Part shown: positions 30,864-44,330 of the stretch, in pieces
Position numbering within the stretch: the first letter of the stretch is position 1
Layout of the letters: each line of letters starts with the position of its first letter
NCBI GenBank assembly: GCA_021234155.1
Contig: JAJEKV010000013.1
Span: 14,051,877 to 14,115,876, forward strand
DNA: 64,000 bases
Source: Isoetes taiwanensis
Lineage: Eukaryota > Streptophyta > Lycopodiopsida > Isoetales > Isoetaceae
Direction of reading: 5' to 3'
Position numbers and translations under genes: made by a program
The notes under the pieces: generated by a model
Seen by the model: the letters and a program-made list of their open reading frames with translations, nothing else
What the model was told of the DNA's origin: nothing
Database searches by the model: none

Positions 30864-31618
30864 GTACTCATATCTATCTCGTGTGATTTTCGTTTATTTT
30901 GCAACCTGAATGTCCCGTTGTCAACCCATGAAAAAGCAATAACCCAAGACATGGAAAATTTGCAGGAGCCAGATCTTCATCCCTCCCCAGTGTCTACTCT
31001 TTGACGCCAATAACGAATGCTCTGACCATGGCTATAGCAGGAATAAGGCTCCAAATATCTATGGCGGCAGCAACAGCATTGCATAGAATACATGCCCAGG
31101 GTGCCGGTTAGCCAGTTTCCACACCAGCCGCCCAGCAACAATCGCGACCGCGAGTTTACAGCCAAGAGCAGGTTTGGAGCAGTCATCAGCATATCCTAGG
31201 TATATTCTAGCATATACTTAGGATATGCCACAAACCCACATAAACAAGAGTTTCCCCCCCCTAGGGGCAACCCAAAAACACTCACTTCCATATAACTACA
31301 ACATCATAGAAGCAGTGGCATATACAACAAGGGCTTGTAAAAATAGGAAGCACGAAGCTGCACACAGTATGGAAAAGCATTTCGGGTTTCGGAGTCGGGG
31401 CGACGTTTTGCAACAGGCACGATCCGCTATTTTTCTCAACCGTCCCTTCCCCTAGATCAAAATCTTCGCGCTAGGTGAACGTTCACGTTGAACTCTAAGA
31501 CACGTGGATAGCCTAGGCTTTCAGGTAAGCTATTGGGCTGGTGCGCTAAAAAAAAAGTTCAAAAACATGCGAATTAAACAAGCACATTGACTAAAAATGG
31601 TCCATTGCATTTATAGAG
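30864..31618. other. Upstream region of the Toc159-family gene
   Basis: No confident gene. It includes the likely promoter. A short plus-strand frame starting ATGGCTATAGCAGG near 31029 could be a transit-peptide-like piece but stops quickly. Confidence 0.35.
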
Positions 31619-31628
31619 TATATAAAAG
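31619..31628 (+). promoter_or_regulatory. TATA box of the Toc159-family gene
   Basis: TATATAAAAG lies 111-120 bases upstream of the start codon at 31739. Confidence 0.6.
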
Positions 31629-31738
31629 ATTAAAATGGGTAAAATAAATATGGTTCAAATAACGCTTAATTAAACCTTGGGGGGCAAGAAGAACGTTGAA
31701 CATCTGCACAACCCTAGAAATTAGGATGGAGGGAGAAA

Positions 31739-34021
31739 ATGTGCCACTTCCCACAGCCACCAGCTATGGAGGAAGCCGGAGAAGAGGATAGCCATAGCCA
31801 ATCCGCACCAAGTATCCTCCATTTTCTACCCATTTCTAGTCTCCGAGCCGCTGCATCTCCCCCCCCATCTCGACCAGCCCCTCCTTCAGACATGGGCGAC
31901 GAACTCTGTGACTTGATGCAGGCAATTAGGGTTAAATTTTTGCGACTTGTGTACAGGCTCGGCGAATCGGCTCATACAGGTGTGGTTGCTCAGGTTTTGT
32001 ATCGTTTAGAATTGGCAGAACAGCTTAGGGTCGGACAAACAGGAGGACATGCAGGAGTTAGTCGATCTGGAGGTTTTATGAAGGCCAACGCCTTGGCTAT
32101 GGAGCAGGAAGCAGAATCAGGTGAATTAGATTTTACTTGTACAATGATGCTCATTGGAAAAACTGGTGTTGGAAAGAGTTCTACTGTGAATAGTTTGTTT
32201 GATGAGAAGGATAGAGCTCCTACTAGTTCTTTTGAAAAGGCTACCAGAAAGGTACAGTTATTTGAAGGTGTTGTTAAGGGGACTAAATTAAGAATTATTG
32301 ATACGCCTGGGTTGTCAGGATCTCTGGCAGATCGGAAGGAAAATGAGAAGACTTTGAGAGGCATAAAGAGATTTGTTCGGCGTTATCGACCAGATATTGT
32401 GCTTTATTTTGACAGGTTAGATATGCAGGGTAGAGACCTAGGGGACCTGCATTTGCTCAATTCAATTACCAATATCCTTGGATCTGCAGTTTGGTTTAAT
32501 ATGATTGTTGTATTGACTCATGCTGCTTCAGCTCCTCCTGATGGTCCAGATGGTGTACCTCTTAGTTATGAGATGGCAGTTGAGCATCATTCCCATATTA
32601 TTCAGCAAATGATTAGGCAGGCTGCAATGGATACAAGGTTGTTGAATCCAGTCTTAATGGTTGAGAATCATTCTGACTGCAACACTAATAGGGCAGGGGA
32701 GAGAATGTTGCCCAATGGACAGGTATGGAGGCCTCAGTTGCTACTGCTGTGCTTTGCATCCAAGATCCTAACAGAAGCCAATGCACTGCTTAAGTTGAAG
32801 GATAATACACTCGGTAGGCCTGCTGATAGAAGAGGTAGAGTACCTACGTTGCCATTGTTGCTTTCTTCTATTCTCCAGCCCAGATCATTGTTAAAAAATT
32901 CTGAAGAAGATACAGGAGGCCTGGATGAATTTGATGAAGACCCAGATGATGCAGATAATTCGGATGGAGAAGCAGATTATGATGAGCTGCCACCATTTCG
33001 TAGATTGTCTAGAGACGAATTGAACCAATTGGATAGGAGAAACAGGACTTTGTATTTTGAGGAGCTTGCATTGAGAGAGAAACTTTTCCAAAGGAAGCAA
33101 TGGAAACAAGAGCTAAGAAGGCGAAAAGAAAGAAGGAAAAACATATCAGGGAAGACTGATGATGAAGTTAAGGAAAATGAACATGGTGAAGAGGATAACA
33201 ACCCAATACCAATGGCATTTCCTGACAACTCTATACCACCAACATTTGGTTCAGATGACCCATCTTATAGATATCGTTATCTGGAATCTAAAAGTCACTT
33301 GGTGGTACGGCCAGTTTTGGGAAACCAGGGATGGGACCATGACAGCGGATATGATGGTGTCAATGTAGAGGCATTACTTGTGTTTAGAAAAAAGTATCCA
33401 GGATCTCTGATGGGGCAGATCATAAAAGACAAGCAAGATTCAAACGTGCGCCTGGAGTGCTCAACATCTTTGGCACATAAAGATGGAAAAACTACAATTG
33501 CAGGTCTTGACATGCAGACAGTTGGAACCGAGCCTTCTTATACATTAAGGACAGAAACCAGATTTTACAATTCAGGATGGAATAAGGCTGTTGCTGGTTT
33601 AGCCATGTCCATCTTAGGAGGGAAAATTGCTGCAGGTATGAAGCTGGAGGATAGGGTGCTCATAGGAAAGAGACTTAAACTCCTGGTTAATGCCGGGGCC
33701 ACTTCAGATGGTGGAGATATCGCATATGGTGGTTCTCTTGAGGCCACCTTGAAGGATAGAGATTATCCAATTAATCAAGTTTGTCATACAGCTGGATTGT
33801 CAATTATGAATTGGCATGGAGATATGTCAATTGGTGCAAACCTTCAATCTCAGTTTGTCCTTGCAAGGACATTGACCACGGTTCATGCTAACTTAAACAA
33901 TCAAGGAGCTGGGCAGATAAGCATAAAGGCTTCTAGTTCTGAACAGTTGTACATGGCCTTCATTGGCATCATTCCTTTCGTGAACTCTTTTCTGAACTGG
34001 CTATCAAGTCAAGGAAAATAA
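31739..34021 (+). CDS. Toc159-family chloroplast outer-envelope import receptor GTPase
   Basis: A receptor GTPase of the TOC complex that recognises transit peptides at the chloroplast surface (family knowledge). It is a 760-residue single open frame. There is a short N-terminal region (about 1-130) instead of the long acidic A domain of Toc159, as in the Toc90 type. The GTPase domain follows: P-loop GKTGVGKSS at 140-148, DTPGL at 188-192, THAASAPP from 260, and a VENH G5-like motif. An acidic linker (about 385-420) precedes the membrane domain, which starts with LPPFRRLSRDELNQL and a basic coiled stretch (KQWKQELRRRKERRK) and is predicted beta-rich to the C terminus. I chose the first ATG; a second in-frame ATG 27 bases later is an alternative. 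It is intact, has no intron, and is very likely functional. Confidence 0.95.
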   Translation: MCHFPQPPAMEEAGEEDSHSQSAPSILHFLPISSLRAAASPPPSRPAPPSDMGDELCDLMQAIRVKFLRLVYRLGESAHTGVVAQVLYRLELAEQLRVGQTGGHAGVSRSGGFMKANALAMEQEAESGELDFTCTMMLIGKTGVGKSSTVNSLFDEKDRAPTSSFEKATRKVQLFEGVVKGTKLRIIDTPGLSGSLADRKENEKTLRGIKRFVRRYRPDIVLYFDRLDMQGRDLGDLHLLNSITNILGSAVWFNMIVVLTHAASAPPDGPDGVPLSYEMAVEHHSHIIQQMIRQAAMDTRLLNPVLMVENHSDCNTNRAGERMLPNGQVWRPQLLLLCFASKILTEANALLKLKDNTLGRPADRRGRVPTLPLLLSSILQPRSLLKNSEEDTGGLDEFDEDPDDADNSDGEADYDELPPFRRLSRDELNQLDRRNRTLYFEELALREKLFQRKQWKQELRRRKERRKNISGKTDDEVKENEHGEEDNNPIPMAFPDNSIPPTFGSDDPSYRYRYLESKSHLVVRPVLGNQGWDHDSGYDGVNVEALLVFRKKYPGSLMGQIIKDKQDSNVRLECSTSLAHKDGKTTIAGLDMQTVGTEPSYTLRTETRFYNSGWNKAVAGLAMSILGGKIAAGMKLEDRVLIGKRLKLLVNAGATSDGGDIAYGGSLEATLKDRDYPINQVCHTAGLSIMNWHGDMSIGANLQSQFVLARTLTTVHANLNNQGAGQISIKASSSEQLYMAFIGIIPFVNSFLNWLSSQGK

Positions 34022-35390
34022 ATCTTGGGTAAGAGAATTGTCCTTACTTGTGGTTGTTTGCTATTGTCCTCCTTGAGCAGCAACATGATGTGTGTACTGT
34101 GCATGAGTTATTCATGCTAACTTGTTCGTTTACAGGTCATGATTTGATACAAGTTATTATTAGATCATGCAAGGGCAGGCCGGAACCTGTGAAGAATTAA
34201 GCTAAAGGTGTAGAGTTTTGCATTGCAAGTTTCTTGGTTATGGAATATTTGAGTAAGCAGGGGAGCTTTTGACATCAAAGATGTCAAGGTTGTGTTATAA
34301 TATTTTTCCCCGTTTCTCAAATCTATTGTATGTATTACCATGAGCTTATTCTTGTTTTCTAACATGTCTGTACAGTCTTTGCCCGGGAAGAGAAATCTCA
34401 TTTTTTTTTTTCATGCACATTCTCATGGATACACTTGTCTCGGTAGCATCCTCACATTCTTTCCTTTGTTTGGTAGTATCCTTTGATTTATATATGTATA
34501 TATATCTCTAAATACGAGGAGCTTCTTGTCAAGTATAGGGGTCTATTTCTCTTTTCGATTTCACGAATAGAGGACACTAAAAACCCGTACCACTCAATGC
34601 AAAAGCTATGGTTATAGGTCTGGCCGAGGCCGATAACCGAAAATGCGTGACCGAGGTTGTACGTTCGTTCGAGGCCTTATGTGCCAAACATTTGGCCGAG
34701 GACGTACATCCGAGGTCTCCTGGATTAAGGAACATCCCAACAAGGAGTATTCGCCATTTTATTATTTTACTTGTGTCTTTATTATCTTATTTTATCTTAT
34801 CTTATCAGTATTTATTCAAGTGTTACTCCTGCTGTCACCCTGGCTCGTTCCATCAGCTACTATAGTATTTCCGTTCAGGAAGAGTGTTAGTATGACTACA
34901 GATTCCTCCTTTTCCTTCCGCGATTAGAAGCTATAAATTCCTACCTATTACCCACAAAATTACTACAAGACTTCGTACTGTGTTTATATTATCAGGTTTC
35001 ATACATATTAGATAATATGCATTTGCCGAGAACTAGAGCTCGGGATGACATTTGGATACTACCTGATTAGAAGCAAGGATTTATAACTTTAAAAAGCAAA
35101 ACAAAACAAAAACAAAATGGAAGAAAACGGCCTTGGCTCCCCCATTCCTTCATGCCACTTTGCTATTCATTTCTTATCTTATCATTTACCCACCGTCCTG
35201 CCCGTAGAGGTTTTCCCAATTTTCTTTTTCTTTTCAACATTTCTAGCCAATAAGGCTCTGCAAATATACTCGGAAGGGTTCTTTTCACAGTAATTTACAC
35301 AAATTTTCCCAAAGCCACCTATCAGCAAATCATGCTGGTAGCTATTTGATTTCTGTATTCCCGCATTAATCTGCAGCCAGTTGAAGTAAT
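34022..35390. other. Intergenic, no gene seen
   Basis: It contains a short TA-rich run near 34485-34505 and several GGCCGAGG-type words at 34610-34725, then a CTATAAATT box near 34930. This could be an old solo LTR, but I find no matching ends. Confidence 0.35.
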
Positions 35391-35711
35391 CTAGTACCCG
35401 TTCTTATCCGCCAGTACCCCTATAATTTCCAGCAACCGGAGATTGTAGCCCATATCTTTCATCGTCTGTGCGTGATGGACTCTATCACAAAAGAGGCAGT
35501 GCACCCGGCCACAATTCAGGCACGATGATAGACCCTTCTCCAGACAAAGGCATCCGTCTTCATAGATGCACCACGTCCCCGCTTCTTCTAGCTCTGAATT
35601 CCAATTTCCAAGGGACCGTGAGGTTCCCTGGAGTTCCCGATCTTGGCCTCTTCCTCGATCCTGTATCTGCATGCTGCTGTTCCTCCACGGCTTTCTTACC
35701 CTTCTCCATCT
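35391..35711 (-). other. Unrecognised minus-strand cysteine-rich reading frame
   Basis: An ATG in good context (GCAAGATGG, at 35709 on the minus strand) opens a basic 49-residue frame that includes KGKKAVEEQQ and VPWKLEFRARRSGD. In another frame 35391-35672 stays open for 93 codons and ends with a cysteine-rich stretch (CLCLEKG, SSCLNCGRVHCLFCDRVHH). If real it needs an intron or a frameshift. I recognise no family. Confidence 0.2.
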
Positions 35712-37224
35712 TGCCGCCCTGGTATTCTGGAGCCGCAGCTAATGCTAATGTTTGGCTGAGCTCCTAAACTGTCCGCCTTCCGTTAGACTTAAGAACCCTA
35801 ACCCTCGGACTGGAAACAAGCCTTCGTCCCGTGAGTTTATGCTTTAGAACCAGATTAATTTTAGGGTTAGCTTTTTCTTCCCGCCCTCTCTTCCAGGTAC
35901 GCCTCTATTAATTATAGGGCTTGTCTTGTCTTGTCTGATACCGCTAATTATAATTTCATAATTGTGTAGGAAATATCGTAGTCTCACATTAACTGCTTTT
36001 ACTGACATATGCCCCCTGAGCTTCTCGCTCCAGGGCAATCATTAATGGTTATCATTCCATTCGTACGGGTAACAGCTTCTAGATTTCTAGCTCAATATTT
36101 AATATTTTGTGCCCCCGCGAGTCCTCATCGGCTTCCCTCATCCCCATTATCTGCTTCTATGTATGCCATGTCATTCTTCTCCTATCAGTCTAATCAAGTC
36201 TCTATATTTGATTAAAATGTCAACTATTTTCTTTATTTTCCTGTTCGCTATTTATTTAATATCTTGTACCAGTGTTATTACTACTATAAATTCTTGTTTC
36301 TTGCACCCTTGCGTTCCACCCATCAGCCTCCCCCGTCCCCGTTGTCTGCTACTATAGACGCCACGTCACTCCACCCCTATGGACCTAATCAAACTTACAT
36401 TTATATTTGAATTAAGCTTAAATTCAAGTTAGTTGCATGTACGCCATATCCGATATTTGCTCAACGGTACTAAGTTCAAAATTTGAATCTTCATCTCAGG
36501 GTCGCTTCAACTATTTAGAGCTGTAATTATAGGCCCACATCCAGTTTGATTCAATGATAAGGGCGTGAGAAACTAAAATTGAAAATATACTCATTTTATC
36601 TATTCTTATGATCATAGTGTAATCCAATCTGATCATATCTCCGAAATTCGAACTAAGAACAAAACAAAAATTTGAGAACTCTGCCCATGATGATGTCTCT
36701 AATGTATTTTATATTTATCCAGTAAACATGATATTGAAGAAGCTTTTGCTAGCTGTTATATGCTGTCAAACTGTGTCCCGTGATTGGCAGCTGGACTCGC
36801 ATATCTTGAAGCACAGCTACATCCACTGAGATATTCTCAGGTTTGTTCTACCTACACAAATTCTAACACATGATGCACGTTTATACCCAGTTGTTAAAGA
36901 TAAAGGGCGTTATTGTAGTAGCAGTATTAATGCTATTGATAAGTAATTTACTTCACATTTTGCTTTGTTAATACAAATCTAGATTTGGAGGATGCTTTAA
37001 CTCAATTAATGGTTCATGTTGCTGGAATAAAGAAAAGATAGTTCTGCAGGAGTACACCTACATTTAAGAGCTGTTATGTGAATGGCAGCATGAATCTACA
37101 TGACAAGATAGATTAGTAACTCTAAATGGTAGTAAGTCCCCTAAGAATTTATCATGAGCTACTACGAGTTGAGATAAGCCTGGCCTATGTATAGTTGGAT
37201 AGACACCAATCTTACCATCCTTAT

Positions 37225-37440
37225 TGCATTTTTTGCTTCTGATTAGGTTATATCTAAAGTAAATGCTTAACATATAATTGTCACTTAGGCGATATGCTTA
37301 TACTAGATGCATCTCTTGGATTCTTCTGCTTATTTAAAGAGATTGTGATACTGCATTTTTTGCTTCTGATTATGCTACATCTAAAGTAAATGCTTAACGT
37401 ATAACTATTAGACAGGCAACATGCTTCTATTGGATTACAA
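37225..37440. repeat. 127-bp imperfect tandem duplication
   Basis: TGCATTTTTTGCTTCTGATTA occurs at 37225 and 37352, each followed by ATCTAAAGTAAATGCTTAAC, giving a 127-bp period with moderate divergence. Confidence 0.75.
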
Positions 37441-40400
37441 CAAGAACTATGTTTGCGGGGGAAGGTGTGAATGCACAAAGAGCTGCCCTCTTCCTCAATA
37501 TAGTTGTTATCGTGTTTAATTGATATAACAAGGTACTAACGCATGAGGCAGACAAATAATTTAGTAGTGCTATTAATGCTTTACCCCTCGCAGAGAAATA
37601 TATCAATAGCACACTTACAAGTAATGATTATAGATAATTTCTTCACATATAACAAAACAATCATTGATTTATTGATTTTTGCAGATTCAATTGCACGCTT
37701 ATGGTATGAAGTTGTCCATAATGCAGCTGTTACTCGAAATTTAATGCTTCAAATAAATATTTGCTAATCAAAAGAGCTATAGGTTCCTCTAAACTACATG
37801 AATTCTTAACATGAAGAGGAGTTAATTTTTAGACATGGCTAGTAGACAAGCCCTTTTCCAAGCCTTCAAAAGAATTGGGAACCATTTTGTTCATGATTCA
37901 TGAAATCATGAATGAATCATGAATGAATCATGAATTGATTCTCATAACATGACTTTGAACTATGATTTAAGCCACTTCACCCTCCGGCCATAGAGGGCAA
38001 CCCTCCGTGTGCAGCATCTTGTTTCATATTGTCCTCAATGCATACTCGCATATTTCTAGCTCCTCCTTCAATATCCATCCTCATGCATAAACCTCTCTTC
38101 AAATTGTGCTCGCCTCTCATGTAGTAGCTGGTAATAGCCTGTCTATTTATCTAATGCTGCCTATACCCATTTTTTGTATAGTGTGTTTAATCTGTTTATC
38201 CATTCCATTTTCATCGTATTTGCCACCACAAGAGCCTCCGCTATATGCGCAATGGGGAAGGGAATAAGATTCCATGATTATGGGGTCTTGAGGTAGTGGC
38301 AGCTTACTTTTGCTTGTTTTGTTTGGCTTGTCTTGCTTTGTTTAATTCTATTATTGTGGCCTTCTGAAGATTGTGGGAATATATAAAGCGTTGCAAATAA
38401 TGGTCCTCTTTGGTCTCCTCCTGCAAGTAACACTCCCCCTGCATCAAACGTCATTATGTAGGTTCTTAGAGTTAGTATTGGTTGGCCTGTCTGGTTGCAA
38501 AATACATTGCCATTATGTTAATTCATGTAGAAGATTTGAGGTTTAGTAGGGCATAGAGTACTTTGAGTGTCGACTCTTCTGATTATTAGAACTTAAATAG
38601 CTACCAAAGTCAAACACCACAGAAGCCTGTGTCTAAATGGAGTTCCAATAATTTTGTGAAAAAGTTGCGCACCACAATGGATAAGGAGCACAATGACTAA
38701 GGACCAATTTCTTAAGCATGCTAATAAACATATTTGGGTGGAATGGTTGCAATATAGCTTATCATTTAAGTGCTAATGCAAAGCCGTTCTTGTCTATCCC
38801 CATCATGTTCTGTCATGCTCAGTTGTATGGTTGCTAATGAACAATGGAATGGAGGAGAAACGGATATTTTTGGTAACCTAGGAAACGTCAATTATGGCCT
38901 TTTGAAAAAAAAGTCATTTATGAGTATTAGAATGATAAAGTAGAATTGCTAGTTGTGTGGGCATATAGTGCCTATTCACCTTCTAATCTAACCAAAGAAT
39001 ATGCCCAATGTACGTGTGGTACTCAGAGGTCTGGGCAGTCTGTATATACATTTTGAAGATACCCTTCTCATTATTTTCTTAGTATCATAACCTAGTTGTA
39101 TCTGCTTCAAACAAATAAATGCTTGAAACCTTTGATAGATGCAACTAGTAATGCCAAGTGGCGAATGAGCTATATTGCTTATGAACCATCAAGTTGCCTT
39201 TAAATTTTAGAAGAGCTAGATCTCAATACAAAAATCATTACCTGGATCGATACGATGCGACTCATAAAGTGCCTTCTATAAGCAATAAGGTGCACTTGGC
39301 ATGATTTAAAATAAGTTTGATGGCATCTTTATATATGCTAAAACGATTTTGAGTGTATGTGATCAACTTTTATGTTTGGCCGTTAAATAGTTTTGATGTA
39401 AAAATTCTTATTTTGATCCCTTGGATTATTATTAGGGATTTTTGATCGTCAAATTATTCATGAGGAGGGTTTAGATTGAATTAAGGTTGTAAAAAGGTGT
39501 TTCAACATTTTCTCTTCGATGCAGTTGCATAGGGCTTGATTCTTGCCTTATCTGATAGATTCTAGGCCGATCATTCAATCTTCGGTGCTATAAAGCAGTT
39601 GTTTTCTTTTTGCTTTCATGTTCTTTCAATCTTGGGTGCTATAAAGCGGTGGCTTTTTTTCTCTCTTTTATCTAAGCATCTTTATTTTTCTTTGGCAGAG
39701 GAGTACGTTGTGAGCATCACCTCTATGCATTAATGTTTGTATTTGAGTACGAAGAATACTAAAAAGGGTTTCAATGTAGTTATGGCAGCAACTTGAAGTC
39801 ACAGGCGCAGTTTCTCAAGCATCCTTGAGGCAATAGCATTCAACTTAGGGAAAATCGTGGGTAGGGGCAATAGATTTGGAGCCAGACCTTATGGGTTTCA
39901 TATCTGAAGATGAAGAATTCAGTGATTGCATAGAGATTGCATAGAGCGTCGATTGCATAGGTGTTCTGTTAACTCTAGAGACAAGGAAATAGAGATGGAT
40001 GGGCAAGACAGAGGCCATGGATTTGATTCAAAACGTGGATATGCTAATAGCCAAAAAAAAAAATAAAAAAAAAATACATTCACTTCAAGAAGAACAAACA
40101 ACAGAATTTTTGCCAAGAAGGCCCATCGGCTCATAACTATGTGTCACAGACTCAAATAGATGATGATTTTGAACAAGAACATGAAAATTTTCAGCTACAT
40201 GTGTTTCTTTGCCAATTGTCCTTTCTTTGTCTTCTTGATCAAGTACATTAGAACTGGATAATGATACCAAATATTATACAAACGTTTTGGATGCAATAGC
40301 AGATTGCAAGGCAGATTTTCGAAAAAATATTTTGTGTAAGAATTAAGGTATGATATTGAACTAGGGAATGAAAATAGAAGTTGCTGAACTATGAGAGATA

Positions 40401-41884
40401 TCATGATGTTCCAAAAAAAACAAATTGTGGCTTTGGTTTGTTTATATATGTTTCACAAAAAGGAAAAGGATTCTTTAAGTACAGATTTTGGTCTGATATT
40501 AGCAAGCCCAATGTATAACTACATGTACTATTTTGAAAATACAGCAATGATATTATATCAAAATTACAAAGCATACTAAACGGGTTTTTAGAACAATGTT
40601 TGGAGGGGTTGGATCTGTCAACAGAGTTTCTAAGATTAGGGTATGATGGGGAAGACAGAAGATTCAGTAATCAAGGTTTATTTGCAAGACGGGCAAATAG
40701 TGTCAAGAGGTCTGTGATAAGTATTCCAACAAGCTGTTCTTTACATTTAAGGCGGGGCATGTCCCAGCGACTCTCGGATCCCTCAAAAGCTATTGTAATT
40801 GGCAACGTGGCAATTTGGAATGGATTTTTTTGTTAAAAACTTTTGCTTGCTTACTCTGCTGGTCTTGCTGGGTTTTCAATTGGACATGCTAATCGGTCTA
40901 TGGGCGAGCTCCAATGGTGACTGTTACCCTATTGGATATTATGTATTTCTTTGGAAGCAGTGTTGTCAAGCGCCCAACAATGAAGCAAGACACTGCATGG
41001 ATGACACCTTAGCTTGGCCATGGCTATCCTTTTGAAGTCGTCAAATGCACCTAAAATCTTTGTTAATGTTAAATTGGGTTATTTGCAACCTTAAACTGTG
41101 GAATCAATCCCCATAGCATTGATGTCACTCCTATTTGAATTTTACTGCGGCATCCATTTGCATCACGAGGAATAATGGAGATTCTAGTGCAATAAAGCTC
41201 ATCTTTTCTTGCAGAACCACTTCCATGAATCTAGACTATATGGTTCATCTGGGACTATGTTTCCATCAACTTCTTTCATTGAAATTTTTCATGAATAAGA
41301 AGTACTTGAATGAGCGTAATCCAGCTATGGCTTCTGCACATAATGTTTGGACATAACATTACAGATTCAGAACAAGTAAGATATTTCAAGTTTGTTGCAA
41401 GGATGTTTAATACAACACTAAGTTACTATGTGCTTCTTATGCAGCCGACCTATCGGAGTACAAGAGATTCTAAACTTATTATAGTCAAGATCTGTGTCTC
41501 TATAAACATGGGATTTACCTATGATCTCACTTGGAATGTTTGGCAGAGATAATTGCATCCACTACAACTATATCAAGGTTTTCTCAAAGTTTCTTCCTTA
41601 TAAGGTTCAAGTTCCTATTTTCCAGCTAAGGGTTGCATTGCATGTAGTTTATGCTCGCTTGCAATTTACGATTAGTAAAGAAGGAAAGATTATCTGATAT
41701 AATTACGTTTGTGCTAAAGGAGATGACATTAGGTGATTATGTTTATTGAGTAGGGATACCCAGTGGATGCAACTTAAAGATTTGAGCTTTGAGGTGTTTG
41801 GATATTTAGTCTGAATATGGCTTATAATGGTCATTTTAATATATGTTTTAGAACCTACAAGCACATTGTACATTCTTTTCTGCC

Positions 41885-41970
41885 CTTTCAGGCCAGCTCT
41901 ATATGACAAACGTAGCTTCAAGCTGCTCTTTCAGGCCAACTCTATATGACAAACGTAGCTTCAAGACTTT
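41885..41970. repeat. 43-bp tandem duplication
   Basis: CTTTCAGGCCA(G/A)CTCTATATG begins at 41885 and again at 41928; nearly identical. Confidence 0.9.
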
Positions 41971-42644
41971 TAAACTCGGCTTTTATGATGAAGTCCAGCC
42001 CCATATACTTACTCCAAGTCATTACTGATGTATATGTGGGTTTACTCTTAAACTATAGAGTCTCTTGACAATTTGAACATGCAGATAGATTACACTTGAT
42101 AATTGATTTAGAGTCTATTCATTCTGAAGCAAAATTTTTGTGTTTATGTTAATATTTGCAGCCAAACCTCATCTTCACACTGTTAAATCTTAAATGCACA
42201 TAAAGAAAGGCATAGGCTGAAGCGTTTTATGTTCCAGGTAAAATATTCATCTTTCTTCGTGGTTGCATTGTAGTAATGCATAAGATCTACAAAACTTTCA
42301 TCTCTTAGGACTGAAAAGGTTTGCTCAGTCTTATCTGCTGTAGTTTTCATTTCTTTGAAAATTTTAAACTTACCTAATATAATTGTACAAGTAGTCTGCT
42401 AAGACCTTTTGCTATTTCGTCAATAAATTGCATGCTTTCCTGCTTTTTTCAAATACTGTTAGCACATTCTAAATTCCATTGCTTTAATCACACAGGGTTC
42501 ATTGAAGGACGTCGGCCTTGCCTTCCTCATGGCTTCATAAGAAACCTATGGTTGAGAAGTTCTAACATGTTTATAGCATGCGCAGACCGGCATATAAAAT
42601 GCATCAAAGACATATTCAAGCTTAGGCTACACATGAAATGCAGG

Positions 42645-42649
42645 CATTT
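42645..42649. repeat. Target site duplication CATTT (left)
   Basis: Identical to 55954-55958 right of the 3' LTR. Confidence 0.93.
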
Positions 42650-44329
42650 TGTGACGTTCCACGTATTTATACGGTATACGTAACGTATTTATATGGTAAT
42701 TATACGGTATACCTATAAATGTACTGACACGTCACCCGATAAAGGTACGCCATCATGGGGTATTGTAACATAGGGGGTTGACCTAGAAGGGATTAAATTA
42801 GCTATGCTAATTTAATCATTAAGGATAATAACCTAGGGATTAATATTAAATGGGTTAATTAGACCAATAAATGCTTTGGGAAGGCGCCACCTGGCCTAAT
42901 TCGATTGGCCAGCATGGGGATTTCCAAATTGGGCTGTCAACCTGATCCCTATTGCTAATTGACTCCCAAAATTCGTCCAAGAAGGAGCAGGAGCTGAGCG
43001 CCTACCCCTGTCACGCTGAGCGCCACCAGACCAAGTACTTTTTACCTGTGTAGCTGAAGTTGAACACCAAGATCAAGAAGATGGAGATCCCCAACGACAA
43101 TGGATCGAAACAAACACAGGTGGGTGGCTAGTGTAGTTGTGAATTCTAGGATAAGCCCTGTTGGGTTTTTTGTTTGGGTTGTGGTCTATTCTCTCTTTGT
43201 GTTTACTCGTAGGAACTAACCCTTGATTGTAAAGGTAGGTTCTCTCTATATATTTCGATCGGGTTCTCGCTTGTAATGGATGGATTGGTGGTTGTTAGCC
43301 TAGTGTTACTCTGGAAATGGGGAATTAAGGGGGTAGAGACCTCGAGGCTATTTATTGTAGTATGCTCCTAGATAGAGCCCCCTGTATTATCCCGTCATAT
43401 ATGCGGCTGTGCACAAGAGCCCACCGGTCATAGATGCTATGGTAACCGGCTTAGCACCGGACAAGGAACACAAGTGGTGAAGTGGAGGTGGGGTCTTGCA
43501 CGAACATAAAAGGCTCCTGGGACTCCTATAGCGAGCTAGGGCGATAGCCGGTCCACGAGGAGGGCGGGTATGGGTCCGACACTCCCCAGGTGGGAAGGTG
43601 TGACCCGTATGGGGCACCTTGCACTTTGAGTAGATTTAGGGCGCAGTAAGCCTGCATGCGGATGCGGGGTCGCTGATGCGTGCGCGTATTCTCTAGCTTC
43701 GCCCATGGAGCCTTTGTGATTCTCGAAGGGGACGCCTTCCCGACCTGCCTCATCGGACCAGAGGCTTCATGAACCCGGAGTAGGCTCAGCGAGGATGATG
43801 CCTCGAGCCTGCGTCTCCGAGGAAGGCTATAGCGGCGCCATAGCGTGAATTGAGCCATCCGCAAAGTGTGCATGGGAGGGGCGGATGGAGTGGACAACCC
43901 TAGCCAATGTTCTATGCCCCAAGCGCCATGTCAAGATTAAATGTCGCTGATCTCTTGAGGCCCGGCCGTCGGTCGATCCTCACCGGAGTGCGGACGGGGT
44001 AGAACCATGGGTTTGGGGTGTTTTCTTAGGTTTAGATGCATATTCTTTGCCGTTGGTATTTGGATGGATATGCCACCCTTCGTGGTGGTTATTTATATGT
44101 GATTTATCTTTTGTGTGCTAACCCTTGTATTCACGCTTCCCATGACGTAGGAGCCCCATTGAAGGCGTGGGCGAATGACCCCTTCGTGTCCTTCTTTTCG
44201 GGCATCATTATTATAGATGGCCCGAAATAGACGGAGGGAGCCCCGCCATGGCGAAGTTGGTCGCCATGGGAGGGGAAAGTCCCGTATGTATACGTCCGGA
44301 GGGTCGATATGTTCGGGTGGAGCGCCACG
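42650..44329 (+). repeat. 5' LTR (1680 bp)
   Basis: Begins TGTGACGTTCC; its 3' end CGCCACG is a mutated form of the CGTCACA that ends the 3' LTR. TATA-like CTATATAT lies at 43256-43263. It differs from the 3' LTR by many short indels and scattered substitutions, mostly in GC-rich places. Confidence 0.93.
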
Positions 44330-44330
44330 C

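Larger units (their letters stand above)
35770..42644. other. Long intergenic region, no gene supported
   Basis: AT-rich DNA with no convincing gene on either strand. It includes short tandem duplications listed separately and an ATGAATC-rich run at 37890-37940. A short open stretch after an acceptor-like ACACAG at 42496 has no recognisable product. Confidence 0.5.

Noticed and set aside
34608..34927. Gene or solo LTR near 34.6-35.0 kb
   Set aside because: GGCCGAGG-type repeats and a TATA-like box hint at an LTR, but no TG...CA ends, partner or target duplication could be found.
40600..41035. Possible gene at 40.6-41.0 kb
   Set aside because: Overlapping short frames with no motif, splice pattern or codon signal I could support.
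43387..43897. Minus-strand ORFs in the 5' LTR
   Set aside because: GC-rich chance frames inside the LTR; not conserved in the 3' LTR, where indels break them.
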